Assembly (NCBI RefSeq): GCF_003063315.1
Contig: NZ_NERV01000001.1
Span: 496,001-560,000, forward strand
From: Limnohabitans sp. T6-5
Lineage (GTDB): Bacteria; Pseudomonadota; Gammaproteobacteria; Burkholderiales; Burkholderiaceae_C
Length of the DNA: 64,000 bases
Direction: 5' to 3'
This document shows, piece after piece, positions 9,841 through 19,329 of this stretch; position 1 is the first letter of the stretch; each line of letters begins with the position of its first letter. Both the position numbers and the translations under genes were made by a program. A model generated the notes under the pieces. The model worked only from the letters and a program-made list of their open reading frames with translations, was not told where the DNA came from and searched no databases.

Positions 9841-10050
9841 TCACAAGGTCTGATTGGGATTATTGGTAGGTCGACCTTTACCCAACTCCTTGCGCTGAAT
9901 GTCCAACGACTTCTGATGCTTCTGGGCTTCTTTCTCGGTTTTGACTGCACACTTTGCCAGCTCAGTCGTTCGTTTGAGCTTGTGCAGTCGGGCCTCAGGT
10001 GGGCTCAAGGGCTTGATGTGTTTGATATGGCTGAATTCTTGAAATCGCAT
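9841..10050 (-). CDS. small basic hypothetical protein
   Basis: A 69-residue, Lys/Arg-rich, Cys-poor protein beginning MRFQEFSHIKHIKPLSP. The motif IKPLSPPEARL followed by a charged helix resembles a small uncharacterised protein I have seen in related betaproteobacteria; no function is known. The ATG at 10050 is preferred over an upstream extension to 10134 because similarity starts there. The 714-bp spacer 9496-10209 otherwise holds no convincing gene; a 40-odd-codon minus-strand frame ending near 9496 (ending NHKGWCAV) is possible but unsupported. Confidence 0.5.
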   Translation of the reverse strand: MRFQEFSHIKHIKPLSPPEARLHKLKRTTELAKCAVKTEKEAQKHQKSLDIQRKELGKGRPTNNPNQTL

Positions 10051-10209
10051 CAAGTATTTATGCGCAACACTGCAACGGGTGTTTAAAACGACAACCGCAG
10101 TGCGGCAGTCCTGTGGAACTGGACAAGTCGGCAAAGCAGCTATAAATTACGTTTTTAATAATTTTAAAAATTCTTCAAAATTTCACTGAATTCAAACATC
10201 GGAAACCAC

Positions 10210-11907
10210 ATGAAACTCCATTCATCACCACATATTTTGGCCATGGTTGCGGCACTTGTCGTGTCTGGGCAAGCCTTTGCGCAAACGCCCAACAGCCCTA
10301 TCAAACACCTGATTGTTGTGGTCGGTGAGAACACGTCTTTTGACACCTTGTTTGCAGCGTACCAACCGCCAGCCGGGCAAACCGTCAAGAATTTGCTGTC
10401 TTCCCAAGTCATCACTTTGAATGGGGAGCCAGGCCCGGAGTATCAAAAGGCGACCCAAAAGTTGGCGCATACCCAAGGGAAATATGACGTTGAATATCCG
10501 AAGACGTCTCCACTTAAGAATTTGCCTCGACCTTATGCACGGGCAGATCATGGTGCGCCGAAGGTATTGGATGAAAAAATCCCAGGCCAACTCCAGGCTG
10601 GGCCATTCCAAATCACAAAATATCGCGGCTATGCCGAATTCACGGACAGCAACCCCGTTCACCGCTTCTTTCAGATGTGGCAACAAGTCAATGGGGGGCG
10701 ACATGACCTCTTTGTCTGGGCGGGCTTGACGTCAGGCGAAGGCGCCTTAGACAAAAGAAATTTAGGAAAAGGGACCATCCACCAAGGCGAGCCGATGGGG
10801 TTTTACAACATGGCCTCAGGCGATGTGCCTTATTTCCGAGAATTGGCATCCACCTATGCACTGGCTGACAACTACCATCAAGCCGTCATGGGTGGGACCA
10901 TGCCCAATTACCTCTTTCTGGCCTCTGGTGATATCGCCGTTTACCAGCAAGATGGCGCACCGCAAAAGCCGCCCTCAGGGCAGATTGAGAACCCTGACCC
11001 CATGTTCTTGACAGACAACTGGTACAAGAACAGCGGCTACAAAACAGGTTCATACGTTGCCTGTGCGGACGAATCACAACCCGGTGTCGAATCGATACGC
11101 CGCTACCTGAAAAAGCAGCCCTACAAGCCTTTCAATGATGGCAACTGTGCCCCAGGCTCCTACTATCTTGTGAACAATTATTCGCAGCCCTACACATTCA
11201 AGGGCGACAAGAAAACACCCACCGAAGATCAAGCAGTTGCGACACCGCAAAGCGCACCGAATATTGGGACCCAACTCGAGGCGGCAGGCGTGAGCTGGAA
11301 GTGGTACCACGGTGGCCGCTTGGGCAAAGGACTGAAGAAGGGTGAATATGCGTCTGACACAGACCCGCTCACTTTTTTCACATCCATCATGGAATCACCC
11401 TTGAAGCAAAAATTGCAGGGTGACGATGATTTTTTTGCAGATGTAGATAAGAACTTGCCCAGCATTTCTTTCATTTCACCGCCTGTGACCCAGACCGGCC
11501 ATCCGCACTATGGATCACCGGCCAACTTTGAAGCCTATGTCAAACGGGTTGTTGAGAAAGTTCAGTCCAATCCCAAAGTCTGGGCCAACGCCGCCATTCT
11601 GGTCACCTACGATGAAGGTGGCGGATATTACGACTCTGGCTACATCCAACCCATTGATTTCTTCGGTGACGGCACGCGCATCCCCTTGATGGTGGTGTCG
11701 CCATGGGCCAAAAAGGGCCACGTAGAACACACCTACTATGACCACGCCTCCATACACAAGTTCATCCAAAAAAATTGGTCATTGAAGCCGCTGTCTAACC
11801 GCACACGAGACAACCTTCCCAACCCCATTCACAGCAAAGACAATTACGTCCCTGACAACAGGCCGGCCATTGGCGACCTGTTCGATATGTTTACGTTCAC
11901 ACGCTGA
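10210..11907 (+). CDS. secreted phosphoesterase, phospholipase C/AcpA family
   Basis: A 565-residue exported enzyme of the alkaline-phosphatase superfamily branch that includes phospholipase C and acid phosphatase AcpA. The signal peptide ends near SGQAFAQ. The metal-binding GENTSFDTLF motif appears soon after, and the C-terminal part has ILVTYDEGGGYYDSG, GDGTRIPLMVVSPWAKKG and the conserved YDHASIHKFIQKNW. It hydrolyses phosphate mono- or diesters; the substrate is not deducible. It stands alone, ending at a strong hairpin shared with the convergent bicupin gene. Confidence 0.88.
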   Translation: MKLHSSPHILAMVAALVVSGQAFAQTPNSPIKHLIVVVGENTSFDTLFAAYQPPAGQTVKNLLSSQVITLNGEPGPEYQKATQKLAHTQGKYDVEYPKTSPLKNLPRPYARADHGAPKVLDEKIPGQLQAGPFQITKYRGYAEFTDSNPVHRFFQMWQQVNGGRHDLFVWAGLTSGEGALDKRNLGKGTIHQGEPMGFYNMASGDVPYFRELASTYALADNYHQAVMGGTMPNYLFLASGDIAVYQQDGAPQKPPSGQIENPDPMFLTDNWYKNSGYKTGSYVACADESQPGVESIRRYLKKQPYKPFNDGNCAPGSYYLVNNYSQPYTFKGDKKTPTEDQAVATPQSAPNIGTQLEAAGVSWKWYHGGRLGKGLKKGEYASDTDPLTFFTSIMESPLKQKLQGDDDFFADVDKNLPSISFISPPVTQTGHPHYGSPANFEAYVKRVVEKVQSNPKVWANAAILVTYDEGGGYYDSGYIQPIDFFGDGTRIPLMVVSPWAKKGHVEHTYYDHASIHKFIQKNWSLKPLSNRTRDNLPNPIHSKDNYVPDNRPAIGDLFDMFTFTR

Positions 11908-11926
11908 AGCCGGGTATTGGATAACT

Positions 11927-11953
11927 GAGATGGCGCCGTTACAGCGCCATCTC
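11927..11953. terminator. bidirectional hairpin terminator
   Basis: A perfect 10-bp stem (GAGATGGCGC with GCGCCATCTC) closes a 7-base loop exactly between the convergent stops of the phosphoesterase and bicupin genes. T-runs are short, but the position and perfect stem favour a two-way terminator. Confidence 0.65.
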
Positions 11954-11955
11954 CA

Positions 11956-12618
11956 TCAGCTCAGCAGATGCCCCGTCTTGACAAAGATCGTGCACCCCTC
12001 TTTGCTGAAGGGCTTGTGCAAGCTCATGTGGGGGCTTCTGATCCATGAGCCGGCCGGATAGCGCCCGTGCTCATCTTCAAACACGCCATCAACCACGAAG
12101 ATCTCTTCGCCGCCATAGTGCCTGTGTGGATTGAAATAGGTTTGAGGCGCCCATCTGACCAATGTCGATCCACTGCCCTGTTGCATGAGCGGCATGACAT
12201 TCAGACCGGGCACCAGGCCTTGATACCAGGGCGCTGTTGCCGTGTTCAACACTTCTCGTTCGACTTGATCTGCCCCCAGATGCCGCAGCTTCACAAAAAG
12301 AATGCAGCCGGTTTGGCTATAGGGCGCATGTGAAGAGCCGGGAGGGTTCATGATGTAGGTGCCAGCAGGATAGTCGCCATTCTCGTCACTGAAGACCCCA
12401 TCCAACACCAAGATCTCTTCACCCCCATCATGGGTGTGGCTTTGAAAGTGAGATCCGGCTTGGTAACGAACGATGGAAGTGGCTTTGGCGACCTCGTCGC
12501 CGGTGCGCTCAAGCATGCGCCTCTCCACCCCTGATTGTGGGCTGGGAATCCAGGGTAAATCATGGTGGTTGATCACGACCCTTTGGCTGTAATCGGCGTT
12601 GATATTCATTGATGACAT
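11956..12618 (-). CDS. ChrR-type bicupin protein
   Basis: A 220-residue protein with two tandem cupin domains of the ChrR anti-sigma C-terminal type. Each carries a metal-binding cluster: HTHDGGEEILVLDGVF in the first half and HRHYGGEEIFVVDGVF in the second. It lacks the N-terminal zinc anti-sigma domain of ChrR, so it is probably a free-standing sensor or enzyme rather than an anti-sigma factor. No sigma factor gene is adjacent. Convergent with the phosphoesterase gene. Confidence 0.85.
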   Translation of the reverse strand: MSSMNINADYSQRVVINHHDLPWIPSPQSGVERRMLERTGDEVAKATSIVRYQAGSHFQSHTHDGGEEILVLDGVFSDENGDYPAGTYIMNPPGSSHAPYSQTGCILFVKLRHLGADQVEREVLNTATAPWYQGLVPGLNVMPLMQQGSGSTLVRWAPQTYFNPHRHYGGEEIFVVDGVFEDEHGRYPAGSWIRSPHMSLHKPFSKEGCTIFVKTGHLLS

Positions 12619-12810
12619 GTCAGAAATTGTGCAAATTCATCAAAGCATAGCAAGCAAATGGCATGTCGGTGCGGCCTGAAGTCGTCTCAGGCCTTGAAGC
12701 AGCGTTGCACCCGGCACAGATCTCTGCGTCACCATAGCCCGCCAACTTTGGGCCTGCTTTGAGCCTTCCTCAGCCGGGCTGACGCGCAAGAATCCGCCTC
12801 ACGCAGGCAA

Positions 12811-14289
12811 TCACCCGCCCATCTGCGCACCTTGAGGTGTCAGCTCCCGCGCATCGGCCCAGCAGGCATGGGTGCCGCTGCTGATGCGGTGGGGCAAGAT
12901 GATGCGTGCGACAGGTCCGGCGTCGATGTGTCGCGCATCCAGAACCACGCACTCTGATTGATCCGTCTTCATATCGGTCACAAAACTCACCACATAACCA
13001 TCGTCTTCCCCTTGAGCGTCATGACAAGGTGCCATGGGGGACTCGCTGCCGTAGCGATCCTCCCCGAACAGGTAAGTTTGTGATTGCCCCGTGGTGTGGT
13101 CAAAGCGCAAGATGCCGTCGAACAGGAAGGAGCCGGGGTGCGCGATCATGTTGTAGGCATAACGATAAGGTTTGCCCCAATAGGAGGCATTGATCATGCC
13201 GAATTCCAGATGTTGCTCGTCCAGGCGCCGCTCTGAGGTCTTGCCTGTGCGCAAGTTCAAACGCCACTCATACAGCGTGGGGCCATAGCGCTCAGGCCCC
13301 AGCGTGTTGCCCGAGTTGTCATAGCCCGCTTTGGGCATGGGTGTTTTTTGGTGATAGCCATGCAACACGATGTCATTACCCTCCTCCCACGCGTTGAGCC
13401 AATGCAGCACATAGGTTGGACTGGCCTCAAACCAGCGGATGCCGGTTTGCGCTGTTCCGCGTCTGGGCACCACAGCAAAGCGTGAAGGCTGTTGCTCAAA
13501 ATAACGCAGCTTGTGCTTGCCCTCAGGCAGCAGGGCTTCATCCCAGTGCAAAGGGAAATCGTTCAGGATGGCAAAGTGCTCGGTGAACACCATGTCGTGG
13601 GGCAAGCGAGGACCGGGCAAGGGCACGGGCACGTAGTGAACCAGGCGATTGTGCGAGTCCACTTCGCCGTAATGCATGTAGGGTGCATGCTTGCTGTAGT
13701 TGAAGAACAGCAAATCCCCCGTGCGCGGGCAGACCTTGGGGTGGGCTGAAATACCGCCATCTGGCAACACCTGTTGGCCCCAGTCATCCACGCCGATGAA
13801 ATCCAGTGTCCGGGCATCAAGCCGATATGGTTCGCCGCATTGGTAAAAGGTCGTCAGTGCCATGCCTGCATGCACGATCACATCGGTGGCCGAACTGTCG
13901 CGCAGGCCACCCCGAGCCCCCCAGCCTAGACGCAAAGCCAGCGAAGGCTTGTCGATCAGTCCGGCATACAGGGCTTGCCCGGCGGCCTGCTCTTGCATGA
14001 AGGCCTTGGTTCTGATGAAGCGGTTTCTGTATTCGCAGCGGCCATTGTCAAATCGCATCATGTGCAACATGCCGTCGCCGTCAAACAAGTGGTAAGTGCC
14101 CAAGGGCTGATGCACCGGATTTTGGGTGTTGCGCAAATACACGCCATTCAGGCGCTTGGGCACTTCGCCAATGACTTGCAAATCGGTGGCATTCCACTCC
14201 TGATAGTTGGGCGTGAAGGGCCCGGTCATCAATGGGTGCGTGCCCGGCATCAAAGTGGGGCGGGTTTGCGAGATGAGTTCAGCGTGCAT
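12811..14289 (-). CDS. carotenoid/lignostilbene cleavage oxygenase family protein (copy 1)
   Basis: Non-heme Fe(II) dioxygenase fold that splits a C=C bond of carotenoids, apocarotenoids or stilbenes. The 492 residues carry the four iron-ligand histidine contexts in order: ISAHPKVCPRTG, LPHDMVFTEH, YVLHWLNAWEEGN and SGTHACWADA, plus NGVYLRNTQNP and LFDGDGMLH near the N terminus. The start at MHAELISQT (14289) is used because the longer frame is a shadow of the upstream gene. It is last in the operon that runs from 19209 and is clearly paralogous to the first gene. The substrate is unknown; with a CoA ligase alongside, lignin-derived stilbenes or apocarotenoids are plausible. Confidence 0.9.
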   Translation of the reverse strand: MHAELISQTRPTLMPGTHPLMTGPFTPNYQEWNATDLQVIGEVPKRLNGVYLRNTQNPVHQPLGTYHLFDGDGMLHMMRFDNGRCEYRNRFIRTKAFMQEQAAGQALYAGLIDKPSLALRLGWGARGGLRDSSATDVIVHAGMALTTFYQCGEPYRLDARTLDFIGVDDWGQQVLPDGGISAHPKVCPRTGDLLFFNYSKHAPYMHYGEVDSHNRLVHYVPVPLPGPRLPHDMVFTEHFAILNDFPLHWDEALLPEGKHKLRYFEQQPSRFAVVPRRGTAQTGIRWFEASPTYVLHWLNAWEEGNDIVLHGYHQKTPMPKAGYDNSGNTLGPERYGPTLYEWRLNLRTGKTSERRLDEQHLEFGMINASYWGKPYRYAYNMIAHPGSFLFDGILRFDHTTGQSQTYLFGEDRYGSESPMAPCHDAQGEDDGYVVSFVTDMKTDQSECVVLDARHIDAGPVARIILPHRISSGTHACWADARELTPQGAQMGG

Positions 14290-14320
14290 GGGAGGCGCTC
14301 TCTGGAATGACCGGGCCGAT

Positions 14321-15298
14321 CTATTCGCTGGCCTTGAAACCCGAAATTTTGACCGCCTCTTGCCAGCGTTTGGCGTCGTTGCGGGTGAAGGCCTGAAACT
14401 CAGCAGAGCTGAAAGACAAGGGCTCGAAGTCAATGGCACGCCACTTGTCGATGATGCTTTGTGACTTGAGAATTTTGGAAAATTCGGCCTGCAATTTGCT
14501 GATCACAGCATCGGGCGTGCCTGCGGGGGCTGACAGCCCAGACCAGATGTAGATCTCGAGATCAGGAAAGCCTTGCTCTGTGAAGGTGGCCACTTGGGGC
14601 AGCAAGGGTGAGCGTTGCGGACTGGACACGGCCAGCACTTTGATTTTTCCGGATTCGACGTGGGACTTGACTGCCATGAGCGGCAAGAAGGCCGCATGGA
14701 CTTGGCCACCCACTAAATTTTGTACGGCTGGCGGGGTGCCATTGAAGGGCACATGAACCATGTTCAGCCCTGAACGCTGGTTCATGATCACGCCTGCAAA
14801 GTGGGATGAATTGCCGGCCGTGAACGATGCATAAGACACACTGCCGCTTTGCGATTTGGCCCAGGCCACGAATTCCTTGACGTTGTTGGCCGGCACATTG
14901 GCCGCATTCACCGCCAAAACCAGTGAAGCGCCCAAAAATCCGGTGATCGGTTTGTAGCTTTTTTCAGGGTCGTAAGGCAACTTGGCAAAGGTATAGGGGT
15001 TGATGGTCATCATGCTGGTGTTGGACAACAGCAATGTGTAGCCATCGGGTGCGGCTTGCATGACGCTTTGCGCCGCGATGATGCCCGAGCCACCGGGCTT
15101 GTTGTCCACCACGATGGGCTGACCCGTGTTCTTCTTGAACTCCTCGGCCACCTGTCGCAAGGCGTTGTCCAGGGTGTTGCCTGGGGCAAAAGGCACGACC
15201 ACGCGCACAGGACGGTCGGGAAAGTTTTGTGCTTGTGCCGTGGCCATGCCCAATAGCAAGGCAGCCAGCATGGCAAAGCAGGACAGGGTTTTTTTCAT
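14321..15298 (-). CDS. Bug/TctC-type extracytoplasmic solute-binding protein
   Basis: Periplasmic binding protein of the tripartite tricarboxylate transporter family, 325 residues. The signal peptide ends at AQAQ and is followed by the family hallmark FPDRPVRVVVPFAPG; VDNKPGGSG and the later YASFTAGNSSHFAG and PFNGTPPAVQNL segments also fit. No TctA/TctB membrane genes are nearby, as is common for Bug orphans, so it may borrow a transporter or act as a sensor. Its place inside the oxygenase operon suggests that it captures a substrate or product of that pathway. Confidence 0.93.
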   Translation of the reverse strand: MKKTLSCFAMLAALLLGMATAQAQNFPDRPVRVVVPFAPGNTLDNALRQVAEEFKKNTGQPIVVDNKPGGSGIIAAQSVMQAAPDGYTLLLSNTSMMTINPYTFAKLPYDPEKSYKPITGFLGASLVLAVNAANVPANNVKEFVAWAKSQSGSVSYASFTAGNSSHFAGVIMNQRSGLNMVHVPFNGTPPAVQNLVGGQVHAAFLPLMAVKSHVESGKIKVLAVSSPQRSPLLPQVATFTEQGFPDLEIYIWSGLSAPAGTPDAVISKLQAEFSKILKSQSIIDKWRAIDFEPLSFSSAEFQAFTRNDAKRWQEAVKISGFKASE

Positions 15299-15326
15299 AG
15301 GACGCTCGCTGGATCAAGGGTTGATT

Positions 15327-16022
15327 TCAAGGGTGCAGGGACGACAGGACTGTGGCCACGGCCTGCGCTTGCTGAACAGGCAGCATGTGGCCACTGTTTG
15401 GAACGATATGCATCTGGGCATGCGGCAGGCATTGCGCCAACTCATGGGTCAATGCGGGCGGTGTCACTCGGTCATGCGCGCCGCACAAAAGCGCCATGGG
15501 CAATGTCAGTCGGGACAGCGCTTGGCGGTGATCACTGCGCCCCATGATGGCGCGTGTCTGGCGCAAACCCGTTTCGCACCCGACGGCCAATATCATTTGC
15601 CGCACGCGCTCTTGAACAGCTTCAGTCGCCTCGTGGCATCCGAATTTGACAATCCCCTCCACCACCTTGGGGAAATTGGCCTGCATGGCCCCCATGGTTT
15701 TTTCACGCCCAAGCCGACCTTCATCGGTCTCAGGCAAAGGCGAGGTGGACAACAGCGCCGCCGCGGCCAAAGTTCTTTGTGGATGGGCCAACATCTCGAT
15801 GGCCACATAGCCGCCCAAAGAAAATCCAGCCAACAGCACAGGCGTTTGTGCAGGCACATCGGCCAGCTGCGCCCAGGCATCACGGGCCATGGCGGCGATG
15901 CTGTCCTGAGTCTGTACATCGGCGATGCGCACCTCCCAATCCCTGGGCAGCAGGGGCACCACATCGGCCCACACACTGGCATCGTTGAGCATGCCCGGAA
16001 TCAGCAACATGACCGGGCTCAT
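15327..16022 (-). CDS. alpha/beta hydrolase
   Basis: A 231-residue alpha/beta-hydrolase-fold protein. The nucleophile elbow is GFSLGGY (Ser), the acid is probably in LLCGAHDRVTPP and the catalytic His in NSGHMLPV. It could act as an esterase, a thioesterase or a C-C hydrolase; nothing in the sequence decides. Its ATG overlaps the stop of the upstream ligase gene (ATGA), indicating coupled translation within the operon. Confidence 0.88.
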   Translation of the reverse strand: MSPVMLLIPGMLNDASVWADVVPLLPRDWEVRIADVQTQDSIAAMARDAWAQLADVPAQTPVLLAGFSLGGYVAIEMLAHPQRTLAAAALLSTSPLPETDEGRLGREKTMGAMQANFPKVVEGIVKFGCHEATEAVQERVRQMILAVGCETGLRQTRAIMGRSDHRQALSRLTLPMALLCGAHDRVTPPALTHELAQCLPHAQMHIVPNSGHMLPVQQAQAVATVLSSLHP

Positions 16023-17764
16023 GCGACACCTCCTGCCACTGAAGCGGACTCAACAGGTTCAGCGGCAAAACGCTCACGCAATTGCCGTTTGAGAATTTTC
16101 CCCACCGGGTTGCGCGGCAGTTCATCGAGCAAGATCAGTCTTTCGGGCCATTTGAAGGCGGCGACTTCCTGAATGTTCTTCAAATAATCCACCAGGTTCT
16201 GCAGGGTAAGGTCCTGACCCGCTTGAGAGACGACCACAGCGCACACCCGCTCGCCCATGACGGGATCGGGCAGTCCAATCACGGCAGCATCACGCACCTG
16301 GGGATGACTCAGCAGCAGGCCCTCAATCTCCTCAGAGGAAATGTTCATGCCCCCACGAATGACGATGTCCTTGTGCCGTCCGGCAAAGCGGTAGAACTGC
16401 GAAGCAACGCCTGCGATTTCAAACAAATCACCGGTTCGGTAAAACCCTTGCGCATCAAAGGCGCGCTCGGTCAATTCGGGTGCTTTGTAATAGCCACTGA
16501 ATATCGTGGGTCCTTTGAAGCGCAACTCGCCAATGCGGCCCGTTTCGTGGATGTCTTCCCCCGTGTCGATGTCCACCAGCCGTGTCTGGATTTTTTGGGC
16601 GACCGCCATTTTCCAGGTGAAGCCTGGCACCCCCATGCGCGGAAAGTACAAAGCGCGCTGCTTGCTTTCGGGCATGTCCAGGGGCGACGAGCTCAAAGCT
16701 GCACCTTCGTTGGAGCCAAAATAATTCACCACTTCGATGTCGAAGCGGTTTTTCATCTCCTCCATCATCCACTCGGACAATGGCCCCCCTCCGGAGCCCA
16801 CACTTTTGAGGCGGCTGAGGTCAACGCCCGCCATTTTTTCGGGTTGTTTGAGCAGCAAATTCAGCACCGCAGGCGCTGCCACGCTGTAATCCATGGGGTG
16901 TGCACGCAACTGGCCCACGAACACATCCAGATCAAAGGGGTGGTGGTGGTGCAAGGTGCCGCCCACAAGCAACCAGGCCGCCAGGCTCGATGAAACCCCC
17001 GCCATGTTCACAAAGGGAAAAGGGATCAACAACTGAGCGCCCCACTGCAGCTGCCCCGCCTGGCTGACGGATTGGCCTGCGATCAACCACTCGTTGTGGT
17101 TGCGTGGCACCCCTTTGGAGCGCGCCTCGGTGCCTGAAGTCCAGCAAATGGTGAGCACATCGTGCGCCGTCACGCCCTCGTCCTGCATGTGCTGTCGCAA
17201 CTGGCTGGCAGACCATGGCAAGGTGCTGTCCAGCCATTGATTCAGGGACATGACCCCTGGTGGCAAGTCATGGCCCAGCGACCAAATTTGCTGCAAGCCT
17301 TCAAAGAGGTGGGCATGCGCCGCCCATTGCTGTGCAGCAAGGTAATTGCCCACCCGCTCGGTCGTGATGCCCAGCTTGGCTTGCGTGGTGGCAAAAACAT
17401 GTGTGAGTTCATGCGCACGGTATTGCACTGGCACGGGCGATACCACCACGCCGGTGATGGCACACGCCAGGTAGATGGCATGCATTTCCACGCAGTTGGG
17501 CAATTGCATGACGATCACATCGTCCTTGCGCAAACCCTGGGCATGAAACAGTGCACTGTATCGGCCGACCTGCTGCAGCAATTGCCCCCAAGTCCAACTC
17601 AAGGGCGCGACGCCGCAGATGTCTTGGCGATTGGGCGGGTCCACGACGGCCATGGCTTGTAACTGCTGTTCAGCCGTTTTGATGAACAGCTCGCCCATGG
17701 TTTCTTCAGACCACCAGCCCTGTTCGACATAGGTTTTTATTTTTTCGGGGGCTACCAGAATCAT
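16019..17764 (-). CDS. AMP-forming acyl-CoA synthetase/ligase
   Basis: Adenylate-forming enzyme of 581 residues that activates a carboxylic acid with ATP and passes it to CoA. Visible motifs are TICWTSGTEARSKGVPR (phosphate-binding loop), YFGSNEG, YKAPELTERAF with FYRTGDLFEI, GRHKDIVIRGGMNIS and the C-terminal lysine region NPVGKILKRQLRERF. Start MILVAPEKI at 17764 lies 2 bp after the preceding oxygenase stop. The acid is unknown; in this operon an aromatic or apocarotenoid acid released by oxygenase plus aldehyde oxidation is the natural guess. Confidence 0.92.
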   Translation of the reverse strand: MILVAPEKIKTYVEQGWWSEETMGELFIKTAEQQLQAMAVVDPPNRQDICGVAPLSWTWGQLLQQVGRYSALFHAQGLRKDDVIVMQLPNCVEMHAIYLACAITGVVVSPVPVQYRAHELTHVFATTQAKLGITTERVGNYLAAQQWAAHAHLFEGLQQIWSLGHDLPPGVMSLNQWLDSTLPWSASQLRQHMQDEGVTAHDVLTICWTSGTEARSKGVPRNHNEWLIAGQSVSQAGQLQWGAQLLIPFPFVNMAGVSSSLAAWLLVGGTLHHHHPFDLDVFVGQLRAHPMDYSVAAPAVLNLLLKQPEKMAGVDLSRLKSVGSGGGPLSEWMMEEMKNRFDIEVVNYFGSNEGAALSSSPLDMPESKQRALYFPRMGVPGFTWKMAVAQKIQTRLVDIDTGEDIHETGRIGELRFKGPTIFSGYYKAPELTERAFDAQGFYRTGDLFEIAGVASQFYRFAGRHKDIVIRGGMNISSEEIEGLLLSHPQVRDAAVIGLPDPVMGERVCAVVVSQAGQDLTLQNLVDYLKNIQEVAAFKWPERLILLDELPRNPVGKILKRQLRERFAAEPVESASVAGGVA

Positions 17765-17766
17765 TT

Positions 17767-19209
17767 TTACTTCCAGCGATCGAGCGTGTTCTGGCTGACA
17801 AACGTGGCGTGAAAGCCATGGGGCATGCGCCGAGGCAAGAGAATGCGGGCCACCGGCCCTTCGGCCATGCGCGCGCCCTTGCAATCGAACACCTGGATTT
17901 CAGAGCGTTGCTCGTCTGGATTCCAGACCGGGACCACCAGATACCCGTCGTCCTCGGATTGCGCGTGATCACGCGGCGCAAAGCCGGGCTCGTTGTAGAA
18001 ATACTTAGGCCCCGCGCTGTAGGCCAAATACCCGCCCGTGCTCAGGTCGTACTTGACCAAGCCCGGAAATCGCGGCTCTTCCTTGCCCCCCTGGGGAAAG
18101 ATGATGTTGTAGGAGTAGCGGTTTTTGCGTCCTTGGTAAAGACTGTTGATGACCGGAAACTCGGTGTTGAGCACATCGTCAATCACGCGCTCATGCGTTT
18201 CGCCCGTGGCCAGGTTGAAGCGCCATTCGTACAGCATGAAATCACGCTGGCGCAGATGGATGGTTTTTTCCAGTCGCTGGGCATCGGGCTGACCTTGCGC
18301 ATCTTCATGCAGCCGGTACGGTGTGCCCACCATGACCACCTCATCGCCTTCCTCCCAGGCATTGACCACATGCAACATGTAGGTGGGCTTGGCTTGGAAC
18401 CAGCGAATGTCATCGGGCTTGCCATAGCGAGGCAGCACGCCAAAACGGGAGGGTTGGTCTGCATAAAACCGCACCTTGTAGCGACCGGCCTTGAGTGCTT
18501 CGGGGTCAGGTCGCAGCGGAAAATCATGCAAGATGGTGTAGTGCTCCGTGATCGCCATGTCGTGCGGCAAACTGGGGCGTGGCAGGTCCACATCAATTTT
18601 GTGCTTGACCTGGCGGTCCGGGCCGACCACACCGTATTGCATGTAGGGAGCCTTCAGGCTGTAGTCAAAAAACAGCAGTTCGCCGGTGTGCTCGTCGGGC
18701 CGGGAATGGGCCGAGATGCGACGGATGCTGCCATCAAAGTCTGAGGGGCCCAGGGTGTCGAGGGTGTCAGGATCAACTGCATAAGGCATGCCCGATCGGT
18801 ACCACATGCTGATCAAACGACCCGCGTGGTACTTCACGTCGGTGTTGGCAGTGTTCTTCAAAGGCTCATCGGGACGGTCGGTGCGCCAAGGCTCCTTGAG
18901 CCCCTTCCACAGCGCTTGTCCTGCCGCTTGCTCTTCTTGCAAGGCCGATGTTTTGACCCAGCGATTGCGGTAAGTCACCTGGCCCTTGTCGAAACGCACC
19001 GCATGCAACATGCCATCACCGTCATAGGCGTGATACCGCCACTCGGGTGGGTAGTAAGCATTGGGTCCATTGCGCACATACAAGCCATTGAGGTCGCTGG
19101 GCACCTGCCCAATGACGGTCATGTCTTCAAACACATCCTCTTGATGAACGGGCGCATTGTTGCCGTCCAATGCAGGGATCTCATGGCGGGGTAAATCGTT
19201 GAGTTGCAT
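17767..19209 (-). CDS. carotenoid/lignostilbene cleavage oxygenase family protein (copy 2)
   Basis: First gene of the operon, 480 residues, non-heme Fe(II) cleavage dioxygenase. Histidine ligands are in ISAHSRPDEHTG, LPHDMAITEHY, YMLHVVNAWEEG and HGFHATF; NGLYVRNGPNAYYPP and YDGDGMLHAVRF mark the N-terminal blade. The start at MQLNDLP is supported by AGGAGA seven bases upstream. It differs from copy 1 throughout, so the two probably take different substrates or successive steps. It diverges from the IclR regulator across about 118 bp. Confidence 0.92.
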   Translation of the reverse strand: MQLNDLPRHEIPALDGNNAPVHQEDVFEDMTVIGQVPSDLNGLYVRNGPNAYYPPEWRYHAYDGDGMLHAVRFDKGQVTYRNRWVKTSALQEEQAAGQALWKGLKEPWRTDRPDEPLKNTANTDVKYHAGRLISMWYRSGMPYAVDPDTLDTLGPSDFDGSIRRISAHSRPDEHTGELLFFDYSLKAPYMQYGVVGPDRQVKHKIDVDLPRPSLPHDMAITEHYTILHDFPLRPDPEALKAGRYKVRFYADQPSRFGVLPRYGKPDDIRWFQAKPTYMLHVVNAWEEGDEVVMVGTPYRLHEDAQGQPDAQRLEKTIHLRQRDFMLYEWRFNLATGETHERVIDDVLNTEFPVINSLYQGRKNRYSYNIIFPQGGKEEPRFPGLVKYDLSTGGYLAYSAGPKYFYNEPGFAPRDHAQSEDDGYLVVPVWNPDEQRSEIQVFDCKGARMAEGPVARILLPRRMPHGFHATFVSQNTLDRWK

Positions 19210-19307
19210 GCGTTGTCTCCTGTGGCCCGTCACTCTTGGGTGATGGCATTTTTTACACGAGTTCCAGTCTAGTGAGTGCCCATTCTTGATTCAGGTTAAA
19301 TTTCGAT

Positions 19308-19329
19308 ATATTGAACAACATTCCAATAT
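19308..19329. promoter_or_regulatory. candidate IclR operator overlapping the regulator start codon
   Basis: Inverted repeat ATATTG-N10-CAATAT in the divergent spacer. The right arm overlaps the ATG of the iclR-type gene at 19328, so binding would directly repress the regulator and could control the operon on the other strand. Inferred from position and symmetry only. Confidence 0.45.
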